Shown one piece after another: positions 6,794-10,382 of a stretch of 10,382 bases of DNA. The DNA is from Candidatus Saccharibacteria bacterium UBA2866 (GTDB taxonomy: Bacteria; Patescibacteriota; Saccharimonadia; Saccharimonadales; Saccharimonadaceae). The stretch covers positions 1,975-12,356 of the forward strand of contig DEEY01000003.1 of the NCBI GenBank assembly GCA_002350545.1, given 5' to 3'. The notes beneath the pieces are model-generated. The model was not told where the DNA came from. It worked only from the letters and a program-made list of their open reading frames with translations, and searched no databases. The translations under genes and the position numbers were made by a program. The stretch's first letter is position 1, and each line of letters opens with the position of its first letter.

Positions 6794-6802
6794 TGCTATA
6801 AT
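6794..6802 (+). promoter_or_regulatory. Extended -10 promoter of pgk (leaderless geometry)
   Basis: TGCTATAAT is a perfect extended -10. Six bases (GGTTCT) separate it from the ATG at 6809, so the predicted transcription start is the A of the start codon. No Shine-Dalgarno and no clear -35 are visible. Confidence 0.75.
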
Positions 6803-6808
6803 GGTTCT

Positions 6809-7861
6809 ATGAAAACCATTCAAGACGTAGATGTTAAAAATAAAACAGTTTTAGTTCGCACTGATTACAATGTGCCGGTCAAAAACGGCAAGGTCGAAAG
6901 CGACCTCAGAATTCGCGCTAGTTTACCTACCATTAATTATTTGTTAGAACATGGTGCAAAAAGGATTATTCTAATTTCTCACCTAGGCCGCCCTGAGGGT
7001 AAACTTACTCCCGAAACCACCTTATCTCCAGTTACTAAAACCCTAAAAAAGCTCTTACCTGATCAAACTATCGGTTTTTATCCCTTGCCAGAAAAAAACA
7101 CAAAAATACCCATTCCAAAAGAAGTTAAAATTGCCCTTCTTGAAAATCTCCGTACTGACCCAGGCGAGGAAGCCAACTCTAAAGAATTCATCCAAAACAT
7201 TATCAACGCAGTCGATGCCGACCTCTATGTTCAAGACGGTTTCGCCGTCATCCATCGAGCACATGCCTCCACCGATGCCGTAAAAAGTATTCTACCCATC
7301 TACGCTGGACTTCTTTTAGAAAAAGAAATCAAAAATCTCGAATCCGCCATCAAGAACCCCAAGAAACCAGTTCTTTTAATTATTGGCGGTGCCAAAGTCG
7401 AAGACAAACAACCCCTAATCGACAAATTTGCGAGTCAAGCTGATTACATCTTTGTCGGTGGGAAAATCGCCGCCGATGGCTACAAATCTACCAATGAAAA
7501 AATCATCGTTGCCAGCGATTTTGACGAAAATTCCGCAGGTGATAAACTAGACGTTGGCCCAGTATCTACTACTAAATTAGCAGAATTAATTAAGGATGCT
7601 AATACTATTATCTGGAACGGTCTACTCGGGCTAGCCGAAGACCCAGCTTATGCTACGTCTAGCACTATCGCCGCCAAGCTCATCGGCGAAAAAGAAGACG
7701 CTACCACCATTATTTGCGGCGGTGACACCACCGGCTTTGTCGAACACCTACAAAAAACTGATAAAAACTTACATTATTCCCTCGTTTCAACTGGTGGTGG
7801 CGCTTCACTAGAGTTCTTATTAGAAAAAGAACTACCAGGGTTAAAAGCTATATCTTCCTAA
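6809..7861 (+). CDS. pgk: Phosphoglycerate kinase, short form
   Basis: Converts 1,3-bisphosphoglycerate and ADP to 3-phosphoglycerate and ATP in glycolysis. The N-terminal signature VLVRTDYNVP is at 14-23, the substrate-binding basic residues in SHLGRP (57-62), ENLR (112-115) and HRAHAS (149-154), the GGAKVEDK block at 193-200, and the nucleotide-binding GGDTT (304-308) and STGGGAS (327-333) near the C-terminus. The ATG at 6809 gives the normal PGK N-terminus; the frame is open upstream to 6743 but that part crosses the promoter. At 350 residues it is about 45 shorter than usual, missing sequence between VGGK (216-219) and DVGP (248-251). Some conserved motifs differ: WNGLLGLAED for the usual WNGPMGVFE, and VQDGFAV for VNDAFGT. 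Its tail overlaps convergent pyk by 14 bases. Clearly the family; kinetics could be altered. Confidence 0.95.
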   Translation: MKTIQDVDVKNKTVLVRTDYNVPVKNGKVESDLRIRASLPTINYLLEHGAKRIILISHLGRPEGKLTPETTLSPVTKTLKKLLPDQTIGFYPLPEKNTKIPIPKEVKIALLENLRTDPGEEANSKEFIQNIINAVDADLYVQDGFAVIHRAHASTDAVKSILPIYAGLLLEKEIKNLESAIKNPKKPVLLIIGGAKVEDKQPLIDKFASQADYIFVGGKIAADGYKSTNEKIIVASDFDENSAGDKLDVGPVSTTKLAELIKDANTIIWNGLLGLAEDPAYATSSTIAAKLIGEKEDATTIICGGDTTGFVEHLQKTDKNLHYSLVSTGGGASLEFLLEKELPGLKAISS

Positions 7862-9281
7862 CCTTAATAGTATCTGTTCCAACCTTATTCTTATCCCCCG
7901 ACACAATCACCGCAGTCAAATCCTTAACTCCATCTTTTAGTTGCAAATAACCAATTTCTTTTAATTCTCTTGCCAAGTCATAACCAAATTCTTCTGAGTA
8001 TGGTCTCACAAAGGCAGAATTTGCATAAATCAAGGCCAGTTGGTTTGCTACTCTTTTATTTGAAGTGACCGTCACAATTGGCAAATTCGGCCGTTCTGCC
8101 GCCATCGTTGTTGCAGTTACGCCAGATGCCGTCTGGCAAACTATTACATCCGCATCAATATTCTCTGCCAATCTTGCCGCTGCCGAAGAAATAGCCGTAT
8201 AAATCGCTTCAAGCGTACCGTTATCGCGATTGACCGCCGCTACCCTTGAATGGTTTTGCGTAAACAGTATCACCTTTTTCATTTCTTTTACGGTTTCTAA
8301 AGGATATGAGCCATTCGCTGTTTCATCCGACAACATCACCGCATCAGCACCCTGTACCACCGCTGTTGCCACATCGGAAACCTCTGCCCTCGTTGGCTCC
8401 GGATTATCCACCATCGACGACATCATTTGCGTCGCCACGATACAAAGTTTAGCGTGTTTCCGACAAAGCGCAATCAGTTTTCGCTGAATAATTGGCACCA
8501 CCTCTGCGCCAGCTTCCACCGCCATATCTCCACGCGCCACCATAATTCCATCCGCCGCCTCCACAATCGCCTCCAAATTTCGCTCCGAAGCAATCGCTTT
8601 TTTTGTTTCAATTTTAGCAATAACTTTAGCCGTGGAACCATGCGATAACAATAATTGTTTCAGTTTCAGCACATCCTCCGGGCTCTGCACAAAAGAAAGC
8701 GCCACATAGTCATAATCACAACCCGCTCCATACTCAATATCCGCCAAATCCTTCTTCGTCAAAATATCTCCACCAAAATCTGTATCCGGTAAATTCAAGC
8801 CCTTTTTGGACATAATAAAGCCATCATTCAAAACTTTAACTTTAATCGCGGTATCTGACGTAATTTCAATAATTTCAGCCTTAATCTTACCATCAAACAT
8901 CGATAACGGCTCACCAATTCTACATTTTTCTGCTAAATTATACTGCACCGGCACCGTAAGTCCTCCCTCATGTTCAAATCCTTCAGCCGATTCCAAAATC
9001 ACCTCATCACCAGTTACAAGGTCTAAATGATTATCCTTCAACATCCCTAACCGAATCTTTGGTCCCTGTAAATCCTGCAAAATCGCTACCGAACGGCCCT
9101 TCTTCATCGCCGCTTCGCGAATCCATTTTATCTGCTGATCACGTTCTTCATTTGAACCATGCGAACAATTCAACCTACAACCATTCACTCCAGCCATGAT
9201 CACTTGCATAATCATTTCCGCCGAGTTCGTAGACGGCCCAATCGTTGCTAATATTTTCGTTCGCTTAAAAAGTCTGCTCAT
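7848..9281 (-). CDS. pyk: Pyruvate kinase
   Basis: Makes pyruvate and ATP from phosphoenolpyruvate and ADP, the last glycolytic step. The 477 residues are a normal full length. RLNCSHGS (36-43) supplies R36, N38 and S40. QDLQGPKIRLG (69-79) leads into the B domain. The signature AKIETKK (222-228) has catalytic K223 and E225. ARGDMAVE (249-256) carries metal ligand D252, and ATQMMSSM (283-290) carries T284. The C-terminal regulatory domain covers roughly 345-477; the extra PEP-utiliser domain of some Firmicutes enzymes is absent. The ATG at 9281 begins 6 bases after an extended -10, with no Shine-Dalgarno. Its promoter interlocks with that of the divergent gene at 9326, and its stop overlaps the end of pgk. 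Confidence 0.98.
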   Translation of the reverse strand: MSRLFKRTKILATIGPSTNSAEMIMQVIMAGVNGCRLNCSHGSNEERDQQIKWIREAAMKKGRSVAILQDLQGPKIRLGMLKDNHLDLVTGDEVILESAEGFEHEGGLTVPVQYNLAEKCRIGEPLSMFDGKIKAEIIEITSDTAIKVKVLNDGFIMSKKGLNLPDTDFGGDILTKKDLADIEYGAGCDYDYVALSFVQSPEDVLKLKQLLLSHGSTAKVIAKIETKKAIASERNLEAIVEAADGIMVARGDMAVEAGAEVVPIIQRKLIALCRKHAKLCIVATQMMSSMVDNPEPTRAEVSDVATAVVQGADAVMLSDETANGSYPLETVKEMKKVILFTQNHSRVAAVNRDNGTLEAIYTAISSAAARLAENIDADVIVCQTASGVTATTMAAERPNLPIVTVTSNKRVANQLALIYANSAFVRPYSEEFGYDLARELKEIGYLQLKDGVKDLTAVIVSGDKNKVGTDTIKVRKI

Positions 9282-9287
9282 ATTATT

Positions 9288-9316
9288 ATCTTACCATAAG
9301 TTTAATAATATGATAA
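9288..9316 (-). promoter_or_regulatory. Promoter of pyk (leaderless geometry)
   Basis: On the minus strand TTATCA (9311-9316, 4 of 6), a 17-base spacer that ends in TGG, and TAAGAT (-10 at 9288-9293, 4 of 6), then AATAAT and ATG at 9281. The predicted start is the A of the ATG. The -35 overlaps the -10 of the divergent promoter. Confidence 0.55.
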
Positions 9317-9319
9317 TAT
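9291..9319 (+). promoter_or_regulatory. Promoter of the membrane-protein gene (leaderless geometry)
   Basis: TTACCA (9291-9296, 4 of 6), 17-base spacer ending in TGA, and TAATAT (9314-9319), then six bases and ATG at 9326. The predicted start is the A of the ATG. The region is AT-rich, so other -10 choices exist; this one matches the spacing seen at the other genes. Confidence 0.5.
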
Positions 9320-9325
9320 ATAATT

Positions 9326-9778
9326 ATGGTTAAATCTAAAAACAAACGACGAAACCGCAAAAACCTTACTAATCCTACCCAAAAAATCATTTTAGGTGTA
9401 ATTGCAGCTGCTAGCTTAGTAGTCGTAATCGGTATTATCATCGCACTGTTTTTTAATAACGAGAACATGGTGAAATCTAAAATTTCCGCACTAGCTAACG
9501 ATTATTACGAAAACTACTTTTACAAAAATCTAACCTCTTCCGAAAAATTCAAAAAAATCAAAGATTTAGACGCCGCCATGGAAAAATACCACACTAACGG
9601 TCTTTCACCAGTCACGCTCAGAAATCTTCTCCTCTACGATGACCAAAAAAACATTGAATTTAGCGATTATTTAACTAAATATTGCGACGAAAATGCCACG
9701 ACTGTAAAGTTTTACATGGATCCGCCCTATAACCAAAAGTCATATCACACCGAAATCACCTACGCTTGCAATTTCTAA
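9326..9778 (+). CDS. Single-pass membrane protein of unknown function
   Basis: I do not recognise a family. The 150 residues begin with a strongly basic cytoplasmic stretch (K/R-rich, 1-12), followed by one hydrophobic segment at about 21-43 and an extracytoplasmic part of about 105 residues. The positive-inside rule predicts an N-in, C-out anchor. Lack of a lipobox or signal-peptidase site suggests it stays anchored. The outer part is rich in Tyr, Lys, Asn and Asp and has two cysteines, C120 and C148, that could pair; C148 is two residues before the end. Codon use matches the neighbours. It is divergent from pyk with interlocking promoters and lies 28 bases upstream of tRNA-Glu, whose -35 falls inside its last codons. 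Confidence 0.8.
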   Translation: MVKSKNKRRNRKNLTNPTQKIILGVIAAASLVVVIGIIIALFFNNENMVKSKISALANDYYENYFYKNLTSSEKFKKIKDLDAAMEKYHTNGLSPVTLRNLLLYDDQKNIEFSDYLTKYCDENATTVKFYMDPPYNQKSYHTEITYACNF

Positions 9779-9794
9779 CCTATTTTGCTATAAT
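9766..9794 (+). promoter_or_regulatory. Promoter of tRNA-Glu
   Basis: TTGCAA (9766-9771), a 17-base spacer ending in TGC, and a perfect TATAAT (9789-9794). The -10 ends 12 bases before the mature tRNA. The -35 overlaps the last codons of the membrane-protein gene. Confidence 0.8.
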
Positions 9795-9806
9795 TACAAA
9801 TACCGT

Positions 9807-9881
9807 GGCCTCATAGTATAACGGTTAGTACATCGGGTTTTCATCCCGACAATCCGAGTTCGACTCTCGGTGAGGTCACCA
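9807..9881 (+). tRNA. tRNA-Glu (anticodon UUC)
   Basis: Reads GAA and GAG. The acceptor GGCCTCA pairs with TGAGGTC (one G-U), followed by discriminator A and an encoded CCA. The anticodon stem TCGGG/CCCGA encloses TTTTCAT, giving anticodon TTC. The T arm is CCGAG-TTCGACT-CTCGG. It has its own strong promoter and a terminator nine bases downstream. Confidence 0.97.
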
Positions 9882-9889
9882 CTAAAAAG

Positions 9890-9912
9890 AAGCCACTTGT
9901 GGCTTATTTTTT
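9890..9912 (+). terminator. Intrinsic terminator, probably bidirectional
   Basis: AAGCCA-CTTG-TGGCTT forms a stem-loop followed by A and six T on the plus strand, ending tRNA-Glu transcription. On the minus strand the same hairpin is followed by CTTTTTAG, so it can also end the convergent gene, whose TAA stop (9911-9913) abuts it. Confidence 0.8.
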
Positions 9913-10382
9913 ACGCTTCACAAAACGCATCTTCAGCAAACGTTTCATAGTTCACAGTGTAAGCCGACAAATCCAATGGTATTGAATTAATATATTCCTG
10001 TACTAAAGCCTTATCCCCCTCCACATCACAAAACTCAATAGTAGCATTTATCACTTTAGCTTCCTCATCTAACGATAGAGAATATCTTAGCGTATATTCA
10101 AAGCCAGAGTCTAACAAATCTTCGCTCGTGTGTTTTCGCATCACCTGATATGGAAAATAAGTCGTAATCAAACTTGGGTCCACAGTAGTTACATTACCAT
10201 ATTCATCTTCCTTAGTTTCTGTTATAATCTTTCCCCCATCCGCATAAGTAGTGATTTCCTTTGTTACAGTGTAGCCCTCATCGTTCACATACGTTTCTTC
10301 CTCCACACTTGTCCCGTCCTCTGATTGTTCCGTCTCACTATTGCTCACAGCTCCATCAATTATCTGCTCTCCGCCAGCCATT
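9911..10382 (-). CDS. Acidic, probably exported protein, N-terminus possibly outside the window
   Basis: I do not recognise a family. The visible 156 residues begin with MAGGEQ at the very edge, so the true start may lie beyond the window and I cannot judge a signal peptide or ribosome binding site. Residues about 12-68 are rich in Glu, Asp, Ser and Thr, with the look of a flexible extracellular linker. From about 70 to the end it is a compact-looking mixed domain with cysteines C118 and C154, the latter two residues before the end. No transmembrane segment is visible. Export is inferred from composition, the likely disulfide pair and the similarity of this layout to the membrane protein at 9326. 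The gene converges on tRNA-Glu and shares its terminator. Confidence 0.7.
   Translation of the reverse strand, partial: MAGGEQIIDGAVSNSETEQSEDGTSVEEETYVNDEGYTVTKEITTYADGGKIITETKEDEYGNVTTVDPSLITTYFPYQVMRKHTSEDLLDSGFEYTLRYSLSLDEEAKVINATIEFCDVEGDKALVQEYINSIPLDLSAYTVNYETFAEDAFCEA

Noticed and set aside
6743..6808. Upstream extension of pgk by 22 codons
   Set aside because: It would cross the pgk promoter and the start of murA, and the extra residues do not look like any PGK N-terminus. The ATG at 6809 gives the normal start.
9319..9324. Perfect TATAAT just before the ATG at 9326
   Set aside because: It would place transcription start inside the coding sequence, beyond the ATG. TAATAT at 9314-9319, with a TG extension and a -35 at 17 bases, fits better.
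9286..9468. Minus-strand open frame antisense to the membrane protein
   Set aside because: It overlaps the better-supported plus-strand gene and both promoters, and has no ribosome binding site or recognisable sequence.
1..10382. CRISPR arrays, insertion sequences, long tandem or direct repeats
   Set aside because: I saw no regularly spaced repeats, transposase-like protein or long terminal repeats. An integration event at tRNA-Leu remains possible, but its far end would lie outside the window.

Overview
The window is a densely packed, mostly AT-rich stretch of bacterial chromosome using the standard code (TGA ends gpx and trxB). The gene set, the very short intergenic gaps, the trimmed enzymes and the style of the murA, pgk and membrane-protein sequences suggest a small-genome Candidate Phyla Radiation bacterium, most likely Saccharibacteria (TM7). 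This is inference from protein style; no 16S gene or ribosomal marker is present.

Layout, left to right. (1) 26-1426, minus: a complete Y-family translesion DNA polymerase of the type common in Lachnospiraceae and other Clostridia. Its 3' half is GC-rich and its 5' half AT-rich, with a sharp change near 735. It starts 13 bases after the CCA end of tRNA-Leu(UAA), 1440-1524 minus. (2) 1539-3168, minus: a gpx-trxA-trxB operon, forming a thioredoxin-dependent peroxidase circuit. The TrxB lacks about 50 residues of its NADPH domain. (3) 3222-6755, minus: a PcrA/UvrD helicase and, upstream of it, MurA carrying an N-terminal XRE helix-turn-helix. (4) 6809-7861, plus: a short phosphoglycerate kinase, divergent from murA. 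(5) 7848-9281, minus: pyruvate kinase, convergent with and overlapping pgk. (6) 9326-9778, plus: a one-TM membrane protein of unknown function, then tRNA-Glu(UUC) 9807-9881 and a bidirectional terminator. (7) 9911 to the right edge, minus: a partial acidic, probably exported protein. No stretch over 300 bases lacks a gene.

The most coherent non-coding signal is a shared start architecture. Five promoter-proximal genes (uvrD, murA, pgk, pyk, and the membrane protein at 9326) have an extended -10 element (TGN + TANNNT) followed by 6 or 7 bases and then ATG. Transcription would therefore begin at, or one base before, the start codon, giving leaderless mRNAs. None of the five has a usable Shine-Dalgarno. 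The three genes of the gpx operon instead have clear Shine-Dalgarno sequences, and gpx has a classical -35/-10 promoter and a short leader. Two translation start modes thus seem to sit side by side.

Functionally the window combines lower glycolysis (pgk, pyk), the first committed step of peptidoglycan synthesis (murA), DNA repair (uvrD, Y-polymerase), peroxide defence and two tRNAs.
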